Shown in pieces: positions 1 to 10,301 of a stretch of DNA of 64,000 bases. Origin of the DNA: Centipeda flueggei ATCC 43531 (GTDB lineage Bacteria > Bacillota > Negativicutes > Selenomonadales > Selenomonadaceae); assembly GCF_000160695.1 (NCBI RefSeq), contig NZ_GG694008.1:26080-90079 (forward strand). The letters run 5' to 3'. The position numbers and the translations under genes are program-made. Below the pieces are notes generated by a model, which was not told the origin of the DNA, searched no databases, and was given only the letters and a program-made list of their open reading frames with translations. Positions within the stretch are counted from its first letter, which is position 1, and every line of letters begins with the position of its first letter.

Positions 1-198
1 AAAACGTGCTGCGCGGGAAATGTGCAGCTGCTCCGGGAAGACAAACCGTCCCTGTGTAATCGCCACCACACTCTCAGCGCAGCAGACCAGATCGTCCGCC
101 GTCACCTGCTCTCCTGCATAGTACTCAATCGCATCCACAATGTCATCCGCATCTGTCAGAATACGTGTCGGCACAGGAAGAATCTTCAGTTCAGCCAT
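1..198 (-). CDS. CofE-like coenzyme F420:L-glutamate ligase domain protein, partial
   Basis: Only the first 66 codons are in the window; the gene runs off the left edge. The N-terminus starts MAELKILPVPTRILTDADD and continues with AESVVAITQGR, which resembles the start of the F420-0:gamma-glutamyl ligase (CofE/FbiB) family. The ATG at 198 overlaps the TGA of the upstream membrane protein by 8 bp, so the two are translationally linked. Family members add glutamate to coenzyme F420, but this lineage is not known for F420, so the substrate here is uncertain. Only the family call is supported. Confidence 0.6.
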   Translation of the reverse strand, partial: MAELKILPVPTRILTDADDIVDAIEYYAGEQVTADDLVCCAESVVAITQGRFVFPEQLHISRAARF

Positions 199-763
199 TC
201 TGCACCTTCCCTTCCCGTACAAGCGCAACCCCGGCGAGCGCGGCAATCTCCGCCGCTGTCATCTTCATCAGTACCTTGGAATAATGCGCCGGCATCCGCC
301 CCGTCTCCAGATAGATCAGATCCATGCGAAAATCCACCATGTGGGCAATCGCATCATCGAGTGTATGTCCGTTTCGCCCCTCAATAGAGAGCTTGAGAGC
401 AAGATTTATGCGCTGCTTCTTCTCTATCAGTGCCGCCTCGAAGTAGTCATCCTCGCGCGGTACCCCCTCACACTCCACCTTGCCGTGCACCAATGCGCCA
501 TCGTACTGCTCATAGGGCAGCTGAACACGCAGGATCGCATCCATGATTGTTCCGCACTGCTTCCCCTCATTGGCAAAGGGAATCGTCGCACCGATCACCA
601 GACGCCTGGGCGTCCGTTCCACGACAGAAAAGGGCGTCATCTCCTCCGTCTTCGGCACGATCACCTCCGTACCAAGATAAGCAAAGAGTATCTTCACGCC
701 CGCATACACAATAAAAACGACTGCGATCAGCAGATGCAGCCACCACGAAAATTCAGATCCCAA
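191..763 (-). CDS. membrane-anchored protein of unknown function
   Basis: A 190-residue protein I do not recognise. Residues about 8-30 form one hydrophobic segment (LLIAVVFIVYAGVKILFAYL), followed by a soluble domain of about 155 residues with no motif I can name. This fits an inner-membrane protein with one helix. It overlaps the thioesterase gene upstream by 11 bp and the CofE-like gene downstream by 8 bp, so the three form a translationally coupled set behind murI. Tight coupling makes a real gene likely. A role with the CofE-like protein is inference only. Confidence 0.7.
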   Translation of the reverse strand: MGSEFSWWLHLLIAVVFIVYAGVKILFAYLGTEVIVPKTEEMTPFSVVERTPRRLVIGATIPFANEGKQCGTIMDAILRVQLPYEQYDGALVHGKVECEGVPREDDYFEAALIEKKQRINLALKLSIEGRNGHTLDDAIAHMVDFRMDLIYLETGRMPAHYSKVLMKMTAAEIAALAGVALVREGKVQNG

Positions 764-1187
764 TGTCCCGTCCTTCTTTCTCCGCCGTCATCGCCGCTTC
801 CATCGGCACATAGAACTCCTTGGGCAGGCGCGTTATATGTCCCGTATCGCGATGCGTAAATACATTTTCTGAGAAGCCGCTCACCAGCAGTGTTCCCGCC
901 TGATTGAGAATGCGGTAGGAGAACACCATCTTGGCCTTTGTGAGCGCCGTCGCCGTGGTCTCGATCACCAGCTCATCATCAAAATGACCTGGTGCATGGT
1001 ACTCCGCACCGACCTTCGTGATTGGGAATACGTACCCCGCCTCCATCAATGCGCCCAACGTGATGCCGATGCGCCGCAGATACGCGACGCGTCCGATCTC
1101 AAACCAGCGGATGTAGTTCGCATGATGCACGACCGCCATCGCATCCGTATCGTAAAAATTCACCCGATGTGTTACCTCAACCGGCAT
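753..1187 (-). CDS. acyl-CoA thioesterase, 4HBT/YbgC family
   Basis: A hot-dog-fold thioesterase of about 144 residues. Near the N-terminus it carries FYDTDAMAVVHHANYIRWFE, the YbgC/FadM signature with the catalytic Asp, followed by the usual central helix. Family members hydrolyse short- or medium-chain acyl-CoA (or acyl-ACP) in the cytoplasm; the substrate cannot be read here. I chose the ATG at 1187 because GAAAGGAG lies 5 bases upstream; an in-frame ATG at 1202 would sit upstream of that ribosome-binding site. It follows murI with a small overlap of signals and overlaps the next gene by 11 bp. Confidence 0.85.
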   Translation of the reverse strand: MPVEVTHRVNFYDTDAMAVVHHANYIRWFEIGRVAYLRRIGITLGALMEAGYVFPITKVGAEYHAPGHFDDELVIETTATALTKAKMVFSYRILNQAGTLLVSGFSENVFTHRDTGHITRLPKEFYVPMEAAMTAEKEGRDIGI

Positions 1188-1198
1188 GAAAACTCCTT

Positions 1199-1987
1199 TC
1201 AAACAATCTCTTCCATTCGCGCGGCACGCGCGAGATCCGCCTCCATGTGCGCCAGCTCCTCTGCACGCACAACGGGACGCCCCGACTCAAAAAACGTGCA
1301 GTGTGCGGTCTGCGCACCGATCGGCTGCGTTCGCAGCCCCGTTCGCCGCGCGAGCTCCTCCACCGTTCCCTCATTCCCATCCACGAGACGCACATTCTGC
1401 GGCAAAAGCTGCCGCATCGTATCCTTGAAATAGTTGAAATGCGTACAGCCGAGCACGATCGCAGAATAATCCGCAAAACGATACGGTGCAAACGCATCCC
1501 GCAGATACGCCTCCACCGCCGATGAGACGAACTCCTGCCGCTCGGCGAACTCCACCAGCTGCGGCAGTGCCAGGAGATCCACCAATCCGTTCGGGTCGCA
1601 GGAGGAAATCAGCCGTTTCAGCTTCTCCCCATGCACCGTGATCGGCGTCGCCGTGACGAGCACACGATGATCCGCATCGCGCGTGAGCGCCTTCTTGACC
1701 GCAGGCTCCATCCCAATGATCGGCACATCGTAGAGACGGCGCATCTCATCTACGGCCACAGAGGTCGCCGTATTGCATGCGACGACCACAGCATCGGCGC
1801 GCTGCTGCTCAATGAGAAAGCGAAACGCGGTACGAACAAAGCCGCGCACGGCGGGAACAGATTTCGTCCCATACGGCACATGATCGCGGTCAGCATAGAA
1901 GATAAACTCCTCCGACGGCAGCACACGGCGAGCATGACTAAGCACCGTCAGACCGCCATAGCCTGAATCAAACAGCGCAATGCGCAT
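1199..1987 (-). CDS. murI: glutamate racemase
   Basis: A 262-residue enzyme converting L- to D-glutamate for peptidoglycan. The N-terminus has FDSGYGGLTVL, and both catalytic cysteines are in place: Cys71 in VACNTATS and Cys181 in VLGCTHF. Length is normal for the family. It is the first gene of a minus-strand operon with the thioesterase, the membrane protein and the CofE-like gene. An extended -10 promoter lies about 40 bp upstream of the ATG. Confidence 0.95.
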   Translation of the reverse strand: MRIALFDSGYGGLTVLSHARRVLPSEEFIFYADRDHVPYGTKSVPAVRGFVRTAFRFLIEQQRADAVVVACNTATSVAVDEMRRLYDVPIIGMEPAVKKALTRDADHRVLVTATPITVHGEKLKRLISSCDPNGLVDLLALPQLVEFAERQEFVSSAVEAYLRDAFAPYRFADYSAIVLGCTHFNYFKDTMRQLLPQNVRLVDGNEGTVEELARRTGLRTQPIGAQTAHCTFFESGRPVVRAEELAHMEADLARAARMEEIV

Positions 1988-2025
1988 CTGTCCATCTCCT
2001 CTTCCTGATCGAAACCGACGGTTCT

Positions 2026-2034
2026 ATTATAGCA
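2026..2034 (-). promoter_or_regulatory. extended -10 promoter for murI operon
   Basis: On the minus strand TGC is directly followed by TATAAT, an extended -10 box, about 40 bp upstream of the murI ATG. The region 17 bp further upstream (TAGCCA) is a poor -35 match, which is compatible with an extended -10 promoter. Confidence 0.5.
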
Positions 2035-2093
2035 ACTTCTTCTCTCTTTGGCTAGTTTACGTTACGGCAGCATGATATTGTGGCGGGGCTATT

Positions 2094-2351
2094 ATGGGAG
2101 AGTTTCTGTTGTTAGGCATCGGCAGCACGAGGGCATTCTTGGCCGTCCTCCTTTATCTTACCGGGATTCTGGCGATTTTAACGCGAAAATACGCGCTCAC
2201 TTTTTTCCAGGAACTGGACAAGATGCCCGACTACCCTCGTACCAATCATGAACTGCAGGTGCTCAGAGGAATAAAGGATCAAAAGATATTTTTCATCATC
2301 TTAGTTGTCTATTTCTTCGCCATGGGAACAGTTACGCTGTGTTATGAATAA
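2094..2351 (+). CDS. small membrane protein of unknown function
   Basis: An 85-residue ORF with two hydrophobic stretches (about residues 13-30 and 64-81) separated by a charged loop, as in a two-helix inner-membrane protein. It is on the opposite strand to murI and ends 100 bp before the brnQ promoter, so it would be monocistronic. Only a weak purine stretch (GGCGGGG) precedes the ATG. No family is recognised. The clean two-helix topology favours a real gene over chance. Confidence 0.5.
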   Translation: MGEFLLLGIGSTRAFLAVLLYLTGILAILTRKYALTFFQELDKMPDYPRTNHELQVLRGIKDQKIFFIILVVYFFAMGTVTLCYE

Positions 2352-2451
2352 ATATGCTGTATGCGCCATATTTTCTCATGGGACACAGAGAATCCGCTGT
2401 TATGCTCCCGTTGCATTCATACTTTTTCGCCCGCATAATCTGCCGCATTCT

Positions 2452-2480
2452 TTGACAAAATTGCGTGTCCCCTGTATAAT
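2452..2480 (+). promoter_or_regulatory. sigma-A promoter for brnQ
   Basis: TTGACA (2452-2457), a 17-bp spacer and TATAAT (2475-2480): a perfect consensus promoter 50 bp upstream of the brnQ ATG. No T-box or leader structure fits in the short untranslated region. Confidence 0.85.
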
Positions 2481-2530
2481 CGATTTATTGAAATTTTATG
2501 ATTCTTTTGTAACTGAGAAGGCATGGCAGT

Positions 2531-3883
2531 ATGAAACAGCGGCTGACGAAAAAGGAATATCTCTTTGTCGCATCCCTCCTCTTCGGGCTGGTCTTTGGTG
2601 CGGGCAACCTGATCTTTCCCGCATCGATGGGTCAGCGGGCGGGGATGGAGATGCTGCCCGCCCTCGTCGGGTTCTGCATCACAGGCGTGGGGCTGCCCCT
2701 GCTCGGCATTGCGGCGATCAGCATTACGGCGAGTGACAGTCTCTCCGCGATTGGGAACAGGGTGGGGCGGCGTTTTTCCCTGCTCTTTACCTGCGCACTC
2801 TATCTCTGCATCGGGCCGCTCTTCGCCATCCCGCGCACGGCGACCGTTTCCTTTCAGGTTGGCATTCTGCCGTTCGTCGCCCCTCCCCTGCACGATGTTC
2901 TGCTCCTCGTCTTTACCGCGCTCTTCTTTTCCGTGGTGCTCTTTTTCTCCCTGCGTCCGTCGGGGATTCTGATCTGGGTCGGCAAGGTGCTGAATCCGCT
3001 CTTTCTCTTTTTTCTCGCCGTCATGATCGTCGCTGCACTAAGAGAGCCGATGGGCAGCGTGTGGACGATGCCGCCCGCCGGAGCGTACGCAGAGAATGCC
3101 TTTTTCACCGGACTGCTCGAGGGCTATAATACGATGGATGTGCTCGCCGCTCTCGCCTACGGCAGCATCCTCGTCGCGTCCATCCGCCGTCTCGGGCTGT
3201 CCTCGCCCGCTGGTCTCTCCTACAGCACGATCGTTTCGGGCAGTCTCAGCACACTGCTCATGGCGCTCATCTATCTCGCACTCACCTACGTCGGTGCACA
3301 GAGCCGTGCCGTCTGCGGCATTGATGCCAACGGCGGCGATGTACTCGCCCATATTGCGGCGCATTACTTCGGCGCGTACGGCGGCATTCTGCTCGGGATC
3401 ACGATCACCTGTGCGTGTCTCAAGACCGCCATTGGACTCGTCACGGCATGTGCGTCAACGTTCGCCGTGCTCTTTCCGCGCAGTTTTTCCTATACAAAAT
3501 ACACCGTGCTTTTCTCCGTGTTCTCGTTCGCCATATCGAATGTCGGTCTCAGCCGCATTATCGCGTATTCCCTCCCCGTGCTCTACTTCCTCTATCCCGT
3601 CGCCATCGTCCTCATCGCCCTCTGTCTCATCGAGGGGCTGATCGGCTATCACCGCCCGCTCTATGTCTGGAGCATTGTCGGCACGAGTGCGGCCGCATTC
3701 TTCGACTTTCTCCACGCACTGCCGCCTGCTCTGCAGAATGCGGCTGCATGGACGCCTGCCCTGTGTACGGCAGGAGAGGCGCTCCCCCTCGCATCCCTCG
3801 GGATGGGGTGGGTCGTGCCCACGCTGATTGGTCTTTCGGTCGGTACGCTCATCTGCGCATGGCAAAAAGCGCACAGCTATTGA
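2531..3883 (+). CDS. brnQ: branched-chain amino acid transport system II carrier protein
   Basis: A 450-residue integral membrane protein of the LIVCS (BrnQ) family, which imports leucine, isoleucine and valine with a cation. The N-terminal stretch LFGLVFGAGNLIFPASMGQR is the family signature, and about twelve hydrophobic segments follow. Length is normal. GAGAAGG precedes the ATG. The stop codon overlaps the -35 box of the tRNA-Ser promoter, so the gene ends without its own terminator and may read through to the hairpin after the tRNA. Confidence 0.93.
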   Translation: MKQRLTKKEYLFVASLLFGLVFGAGNLIFPASMGQRAGMEMLPALVGFCITGVGLPLLGIAAISITASDSLSAIGNRVGRRFSLLFTCALYLCIGPLFAIPRTATVSFQVGILPFVAPPLHDVLLLVFTALFFSVVLFFSLRPSGILIWVGKVLNPLFLFFLAVMIVAALREPMGSVWTMPPAGAYAENAFFTGLLEGYNTMDVLAALAYGSILVASIRRLGLSSPAGLSYSTIVSGSLSTLLMALIYLALTYVGAQSRAVCGIDANGGDVLAHIAAHYFGAYGGILLGITITCACLKTAIGLVTACASTFAVLFPRSFSYTKYTVLFSVFSFAISNVGLSRIIAYSLPVLYFLYPVAIVLIALCLIEGLIGYHRPLYVWSIVGTSAAAFFDFLHALPPALQNAAAWTPALCTAGEALPLASLGMGWVVPTLIGLSVGTLICAWQKAHSY

Positions 3884-3908
3884 CGCGGCGTCTCCTTTTT
3901 GATAGAAT
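3880..3908 (+). promoter_or_regulatory. promoter for tRNA-Ser
   Basis: TTGACG (3880-3885), 17-bp spacer, TAGAAT (3903-3908), 24 bp before the tRNA 5' end. The -35 box contains the brnQ stop codon. Confidence 0.7.
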
Positions 3909-3932
3909 GCAAAGGTATTCCTTACAGCGTAT

Positions 3933-4021
<89 letters not shown>

Positions 4022-4032
4022 TAATGAACAGT

Positions 4033-4078
4033 AAAAGGTTGTTATACGAAGGCTCTGCTTCGTATAACAACCCTTTTT
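4033..4078. terminator. hairpin terminator after tRNA-Ser
   Basis: An 18-bp nearly perfect stem (AAAGGTTGTTATACGAAG with its complement) around a 6-base loop, followed by a T-run on the plus strand and flanked by A's on the left. It can also end minus-strand transcripts from pyrR. Confidence 0.85.
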
Positions 4079-4137
4079 GTGTTCTTTCCGTCGCTGCGCA
4101 GTTTCTCCCTGTCAAAAAGGGAGCGTCTCCGGCTCGC

Positions 4138-5586
<1,449 letters not shown>

Positions 5587-5590
<4 letters not shown>

Positions 5591-6054
5591 GACAGGAACT
5601 CCTTCTTCTGCACAAAGAGCGCCCAGAGGACGCAGATTGTTCCCAAGACAATGGCAATATCCGCAATGTTAAACACCGGCCAGATGCGAAAGTCAAAGAA
5701 ATCAACGACACGCCCCATACGGATGCGGTCTGCCATATTGCTGAGTGCCCCTGCCGCAAAGCCGACACTTCCGTAGTGAATAAGTGCACTGCTCCGCGAC
5801 AGGCGTGAATAAAGAAACAGAAATACGAAGAAGAACAGTGCTGCAGTGAGCAGGAACAACCACTGCTGATGCTCAAATATACCAAACGCTGCCCCGGGAT
5901 TCAGGACATAAGTCAGATGAAAGACGGAAGGCACAATGGGAATGCTCTCTCCCGGCAGCATGGTCGTCTCCACATGATACTTGACCATCTGGTCAAAGAG
6001 TAAGATCCCGCCAAACAGTGCGGCGGCTTTCCGGCGACCGATCATTGCCTTCAA
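5587..6054 (-). CDS. lspA: lipoprotein signal peptidase (signal peptidase II)
   Basis: A 155-residue membrane aspartyl protease with four hydrophobic segments. The two catalytic aspartates are D109 in SNMADR and D132 in FNIADIA. It cleaves prolipoproteins before the lipid-modified Cys, in the inner membrane. The start is uncertain: the TTG at 6054 sits 4 bases after AGGAGG inside the divIVA end, while ATG at 6045 is an in-frame alternative. Confidence 0.93.
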
Positions 6055-6611
6055 TCGTCCTCCTGCTCTTTTGCTTCTTTCATTAACTGCGGCGCAGTCG
6101 ATGGAGTTTCTCTTTCGTGCACCATATCCGGCATCTCTGCGATGGCATCGTTAATCAGGGCAAGCTCCGCCTGTACATTCCCCTTCATACGGCGCAGGAA
6201 TTGGTGCTTCTCGCGCACCAGCCGCTCATACTCTGCGACAATGCTGCGTACCTTGTCTGCCGCCTCATCCAGCTGTGCCTTTGCCTGCAGCGTCGCCTCA
6301 CGGCGTATGTTCTGTGCCTCCTTCGCCGTCGCCTCAAGGAGGCGGTCAGCGCCCTGCTTCGCGCTTGTGCTCATTTCCTCAGCTGTTTTCTGCGCGACGA
6401 TGAGCGTCTCGCGCATACTCTGCTCGATGCGGCGAAACTCTCCGTTTGCCGAGCGTTCACGCTCCAGCTCGCCTCTCAGCCGCTCATTTTCATCCAGTAC
6501 TGCCGTGTATGCCTTCATGATCTCATTGAGAAAATCGTTGACCTCGTTCTCGTTAAACCCGCGAAAACTCCGACCAAACTCCTTGGCATGAATATCCATC
6601 GGTGTCAGCAT
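6051..6611 (-). CDS. divIVA: DivIVA domain cell-division protein
   Basis: The N-terminus MLTPMDIHAKEFGRSFRGFN is the DivIVA membrane-binding head, followed by about 120 residues of charged, heptad-like coiled coil. DivIVA marks curved membrane at septa and poles and recruits other factors. I start at ATG 6611, which has AGGCGGGAG upstream; an in-frame TTG at 6632 overlaps the ylmH stop. The length of about 186 residues is typical. Its place after ylmH, sepF and yggS matches the Firmicute ylm cluster. Confidence 0.92.
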   Translation of the reverse strand: MLTPMDIHAKEFGRSFRGFNENEVNDFLNEIMKAYTAVLDENERLRGELERERSANGEFRRIEQSMRETLIVAQKTAEEMSTSAKQGADRLLEATAKEAQNIRREATLQAKAQLDEAADKVRSIVAEYERLVREKHQFLRRMKGNVQAELALINDAIAEMPDMVHERETPSTAPQLMKEAKEQEDD

Positions 6612-6628
6612 CGCGCTCCCGCCTTTCT

Positions 6629-7423
6629 TCAAAAGAATCGATGCAGTACAACAACCGTGCGTCCCTTCTTCGTCTGTCCGCGCACCTCAGTCACCTCGAC
6701 GCGGCCGCGCCCACGCATGGATAGTACGTCCCCCTCTTTCACTGTCTTGGATGCACTCGCCGTGCTCTGCCAGTTATGCTTCACCTTATCGGCGGCGATG
6801 TCGTCCGCTGCACGGCTGCGTGAAATGCCGAATCCTGCCGCGACGATGGAGTCGAGCCGCAGCGACGCCACCGTCGCGCGGATCTCCTTCGTCCGCTCCT
6901 CACGCGGCGCAATCTCCGCCAGATCAGAGGGGGCGGTCTTGACACTAACCGCGCCGATCATCGTCAAGTTCTCGATCAGGAACGGGGCAATCTTGGCATC
7001 GCAGAGAATTTTCGCCGTATCAGGCGCGGGCAGAATATCGCCGATCATCTCGCGCTCGATGCCGAGTCCCATCACGGCACCGAGAACATCGCGATGTGTG
7101 AGCCGAGCAAACTGCCCGTTCCACGCTGCCTCCACGCAGGCGATGCCGAAATCCTCCGTCCGCCCTGCAAAGTCCCGATGGCGCAGCATCGCACGCGCGC
7201 GTTCCGCCCCCTGATAGCCGCCGTCAAAGTCGAGCTGCAGATCGTCATAGCTTGCGCGGATTGTTTCGGCAATCTCCTGTCCGTATGGGTCAAGGAAAGG
7301 ACTGATACGGAATCTTCGCGTCTTGATGACCGCCTCAGTGAGATCGAGCAGGCGTACCGCTGTCTCCTCTCCATCACTGCCACGATAAAAGCGGAGAATC
7401 CGCTCCTTCTGTTCCGATGCCAT
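6629..7423 (-). CDS. ylmH: YlmH-family S4-domain RNA-binding protein
   Basis: A 264-residue protein. The N-terminal part contains RFRISPFLDPYGQEIAE, typical of YlmH, and an S4 domain lies near the C-terminus (about residues 185-245, around SRSRAADDIAADKVK). YlmH is associated with ribosome rescue and with division genes in Gram-positives. It stands between proC and divIVA in the usual order, and its stop lies 18 bp before the divIVA ATG. Confidence 0.9.
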   Translation of the reverse strand: MASEQKERILRFYRGSDGEETAVRLLDLTEAVIKTRRFRISPFLDPYGQEIAETIRASYDDLQLDFDGGYQGAERARAMLRHRDFAGRTEDFGIACVEAAWNGQFARLTHRDVLGAVMGLGIEREMIGDILPAPDTAKILCDAKIAPFLIENLTMIGAVSVKTAPSDLAEIAPREERTKEIRATVASLRLDSIVAAGFGISRSRAADDIAADKVKHNWQSTASASKTVKEGDVLSMRGRGRVEVTEVRGQTKKGRTVVVLHRFF

Positions 7424-7446
7424 AGTCCCTCCTCTGGAAAATGCTG

Positions 7447-8262
7447 TTATCCCTGCTGTTTGCCAAGTTCCTTAGAACGCTCTGCCGCCGCGAGCACCGC
7501 CTCGATAAGCGCTGCGCGCACGCCGGCATTCTCCATCACGCGCAGCCCTGCTGCCGTCGTCCCTGCCGGGCTGGTCACTGCGGCACGCAGTGCGGCAGGT
7601 GCAGCCCCATCAAGCACCATCTGTGCCGCTCCGAGCAGTGTCTGTGCAGCGAATACCTGCGCCGTATCATGCCGAAGCCCTGCGGCAACACCGCCATCCG
7701 TAAGTGCCTCGATCATAAGGAACGCATAGGCAGGACCACTGCCCGAAAGGCCTGTCACAGCATCAAGATCACACTCCTTCACCTCGACGACACGTCCCGC
7801 CGTGCCGAGCACCACGTCCACCGCTTTGCGCGCGGACGCATCCGCATCGCCGCTGCACGCATAGGCGGACATCCCCGCGCCGACGGCCAGTGGGGTATTC
7901 GGCATGGCACGGATGATCGGATGCCTCGGATATGCCGCTGCGATCTGCGCCATCGTCAGTCCAGCCACGATGGAGAGCACGAGTGCGCCCCTCCGCAGAT
8001 ACGGAGTCGTTTCGTGCATCGCCGCCGCAGCCGCAGCGGGCTTTACTGCCAACACGAGAACATCAATATGGGGCAGAAAATCCTCTGCCCCGACCTGTGC
8101 ATTCACATGATACGTTTGACGAAGTACATCACACCGCGCTGCCTTATGCTCCGATATGAAGATATGGGACGGCGGGACTGCCCCCTCCGCTGTCATTCCT
8201 GCGATCATCGCCTCTGCCATCGCACCGCCGCCGATGATGCCGATCTGCTGTTTATCGCCCAT
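7447..8262 (-). CDS. proC: pyrroline-5-carboxylate reductase
   Basis: A 271-residue enzyme catalysing the last step of proline synthesis. It has an N-terminal Rossmann motif (IGIIGGGAMAEAMIAGM) and the C-terminal family signature around VTGLSGSGPAYAFLMIEAL, which includes the substrate-binding Ser/Gly residues. It is inserted between sepF and ylmH, 8 bp after sepF. ProC in this division cluster is common in Firmicutes and does not prove a division role. Confidence 0.94.
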   Translation of the reverse strand: MGDKQQIGIIGGGAMAEAMIAGMTAEGAVPPSHIFISEHKAARCDVLRQTYHVNAQVGAEDFLPHIDVLVLAVKPAAAAAAMHETTPYLRRGALVLSIVAGLTMAQIAAAYPRHPIIRAMPNTPLAVGAGMSAYACSGDADASARKAVDVVLGTAGRVVEVKECDLDAVTGLSGSGPAYAFLMIEALTDGGVAAGLRHDTAQVFAAQTLLGAAQMVLDGAAPAALRAAVTSPAGTTAAGLRVMENAGVRAALIEAVLAAAERSKELGKQQG

Positions 8263-8270
8263 GCTCTAAC

Positions 8271-8771
8271 CTACCGGTCCAGGAAGGACATATTATCCCC
8301 AAGGCGGCGTTCCTCCTCAGAATAGCTGACGTTGACATTGCTTGGCGCACAGAGGATAACATTGTTGCTGATCTTCTTGATGTCACCATTAAGTGCATAC
8401 GTCGTTCCGCTGATGAAATCAATAATACGGTTGGCGACACTTTTTTCCGTCTTTTCAAAGTTCAGCACAACCGGCTTCTTCTTCTGAAGGTTGACCGCCA
8501 CCTGCTGTGCATCGTCAAAGGACTGCGGCTCGATGACAATGACATTCATACGGTATGCAGCAACAACATTATCAATTGGCGTCGCACCGGGAGCTGCACC
8601 GGCAGGCGGAGTAAAGTCGGGGAATGCTGAGAGATTTGCTCCTGTCTCGATGCGCGGACGTCCCGCATGCGAACCTATCTCTGTCACGGGTGCCGGTTTT
8701 CTCTCCTCTCGCATTTCGAGGTCTTCATCTTCCTCGGACGAAATACCGAATAGATTCTTAAAAAATTTCAC
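8271..8771 (-). CDS. sepF: cell division protein SepF
   Basis: A 166-residue protein. The first residues (MKFFKNLFGI) form the amphipathic membrane anchor, followed by an acidic linker and the SepF core from about residue 80 (VIEPQSFDDAQQVAVNL...). SepF tethers and bundles FtsZ at the division site. It stands 6 bp after the YggS gene. Its presence in a didermal Firmicute with DivIVA is consistent with Negativicutes. Confidence 0.92.
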   Translation of the reverse strand: MKFFKNLFGISSEEDEDLEMREERKPAPVTEIGSHAGRPRIETGANLSAFPDFTPPAGAAPGATPIDNVVAAYRMNVIVIEPQSFDDAQQVAVNLQKKKPVVLNFEKTEKSVANRIIDFISGTTYALNGDIKKISNNVILCAPSNVNVSYSEEERRLGDNMSFLDR

Positions 8772-8777
8772 AATCCC

Positions 8778-9485
8778 TCACACTCCTAGGGTATAGTCAC
8801 GTGCACCAAAAATCGCTGTGCCGACACGCACCAGATTTGCACCCTCCTCGACAGCAATGCGGTAATCGTGTGTCATGCCCATCGAGAGATATCGAATATC
8901 TGCCTTGTGCGGTTCTGCCGCCTTCGTCTGCTGGAACAATTCATACATCGCACGAAAGAGCGGACGACACTGCTCCACATCCTCATAATTCGGCGCTATA
9001 CACATAAAACCCTGCAAGCGAATCGAATCCATTCCATCAATTGCCGCAAGAAGTTCCTCAAGATCCTCACGATAGATGCCTGATTTGCTCTCCTCCCGTG
9101 CAAGGTTGACCTGTACAAGGATATTCTGTACCTTGCCGAACTTCTCCGCTGCACGGTCGATTGCCCGTGCCAAATGAACGGAATCCACTGAATGAATCAG
9201 ATCAAACAGCCGCACGGCATGTTTTGCCTTATTCGTCTGCAAATGACCGATCAGATGCCACTTTACCTCACGCTCCAGCGTCTCCGCCTTATCCATTGCC
9301 TCTTGGATGCGGTTTTCTCCGATGTTCATGAGTCCCGCATCAATGGCTTCCTGCATGGCCGTGACTGGATGATTCTTCGTCACGGCAATCAGTTCTACCG
9401 GTGCATCCTTTGAGACGCGCGTCCGCCGTGCACGTGCCGCCATGATCTCAGCCTGCACCTTTCGAATCTGTTCGCCTATCATCAC
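8778..9485 (-). CDS. YggS/YlmE-family PLP homeostasis protein
   Basis: A 235-residue single-domain protein with the alanine-racemase N-terminal fold. The PLP lysine is in LIAVTKNHP (about residue 36), and the C-terminal motif LSMGMTHDY is intact. The family buffers pyridoxal phosphate and has no known enzymatic reaction. It lies next to sepF, as ylmE does in Bacillus, and starts 1 base after the stop of the YfiH-like gene. Confidence 0.92.
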   Translation of the reverse strand: MMIGEQIRKVQAEIMAARARRTRVSKDAPVELIAVTKNHPVTAMQEAIDAGLMNIGENRIQEAMDKAETLEREVKWHLIGHLQTNKAKHAVRLFDLIHSVDSVHLARAIDRAAEKFGKVQNILVQVNLAREESKSGIYREDLEELLAAIDGMDSIRLQGFMCIAPNYEDVEQCRPLFRAMYELFQQTKAAEPHKADIRYLSMGMTHDYRIAVEEGANLVRVGTAIFGARDYTLGV

Positions 9486-10301
9486 TCAACTCAACTCCAT
9501 TACTGCCGCCATTCGCCCTGTCCTGCCTCCTGCGGCACGATAGGAGTAAAACCACGTATGATCGCACGACGTGCATGTACCCGCACAGTCAATCTGTTGT
9601 GGAGGAACACCTGCTTCCTCGAGCTGGATACGGTTTGCCTCCCATAGATCGAGATGCTGTTCCCCTCCCCTGTTCAAGACAATCTTATCGGCATCATCCG
9701 AAAAAGCACTGCGGAACTGTGCAGCAGCATCCTCACCGACAACATAGCAATCCGCACAAATGGAAGGCCCAATTCCTGACAAAACATCTGCAGGACGCGT
9801 CCCAAACTCCTCGCCCATATATGCCAGCGTCTTCATGCCAATCCGCCCGACAGTTCCGCGCCATCCGGCATGAATGAGTCCCATGGCATGATGTACAGGA
9901 TCATAGAGCAAGACCGGCACACAGTCCGCATAGCAGAGCATGAGTGCAACACCGCTGTCATTGGTCACCATCGCATCAGCATCGGCGATACAGTCTGCAT
10001 AGTCTTTTGCCCCGCGCCCCGCGTCACGGCGAAAGACACGCACGATCTCCGTTCCATGTACTTGCCGCAATGTACAAAGCTGCGCGGCAGAAAGGCCAAG
10101 TGCGGCACAGTAACGCTTTCGATTTTCGCGCACAGCGCGGGGATCATCGTCCACGTGCAGGGCCATATTGAGTGTATCATACGGCGGTGCGCTGACACCG
10201 CCATGACGCGCTGAAAATCCATGAATCAGCCGATCTTCAGGAAAGAGATCGAGCCGCCCGCTCCAGAGATTATTGCTGAGATGCTGCAGCACAAAACTCA
10301 T
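9486..10301 (-). CDS. YfiH/YlmD-family purine nucleoside phosphorylase (laccase fold)
   Basis: About 271 residues. The zinc-site motifs of the YfiH (DUF152) family are present: RQVHGTE, the Cys-containing ADCVPVLLYD, and LIHAGWRGTV. These proteins act on adenosine and inosine with phosphate; older names call them polyphenol oxidases. I start at ATG 10301, which overlaps the TGA of the radical SAM gene (ATGA) with GGAAAGG upstream, rather than at 10337. Confidence 0.9.
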   Translation of the reverse strand: MSFVLQHLSNNLWSGRLDLFPEDRLIHGFSARHGGVSAPPYDTLNMALHVDDDPRAVRENRKRYCAALGLSAAQLCTLRQVHGTEIVRVFRRDAGRGAKDYADCIADADAMVTNDSGVALMLCYADCVPVLLYDPVHHAMGLIHAGWRGTVGRIGMKTLAYMGEEFGTRPADVLSGIGPSICADCYVVGEDAAAQFRSAFSDDADKIVLNRGGEQHLDLWEANRIQLEEAGVPPQQIDCAGTCTSCDHTWFYSYRAAGGRTGRMAAVMELS

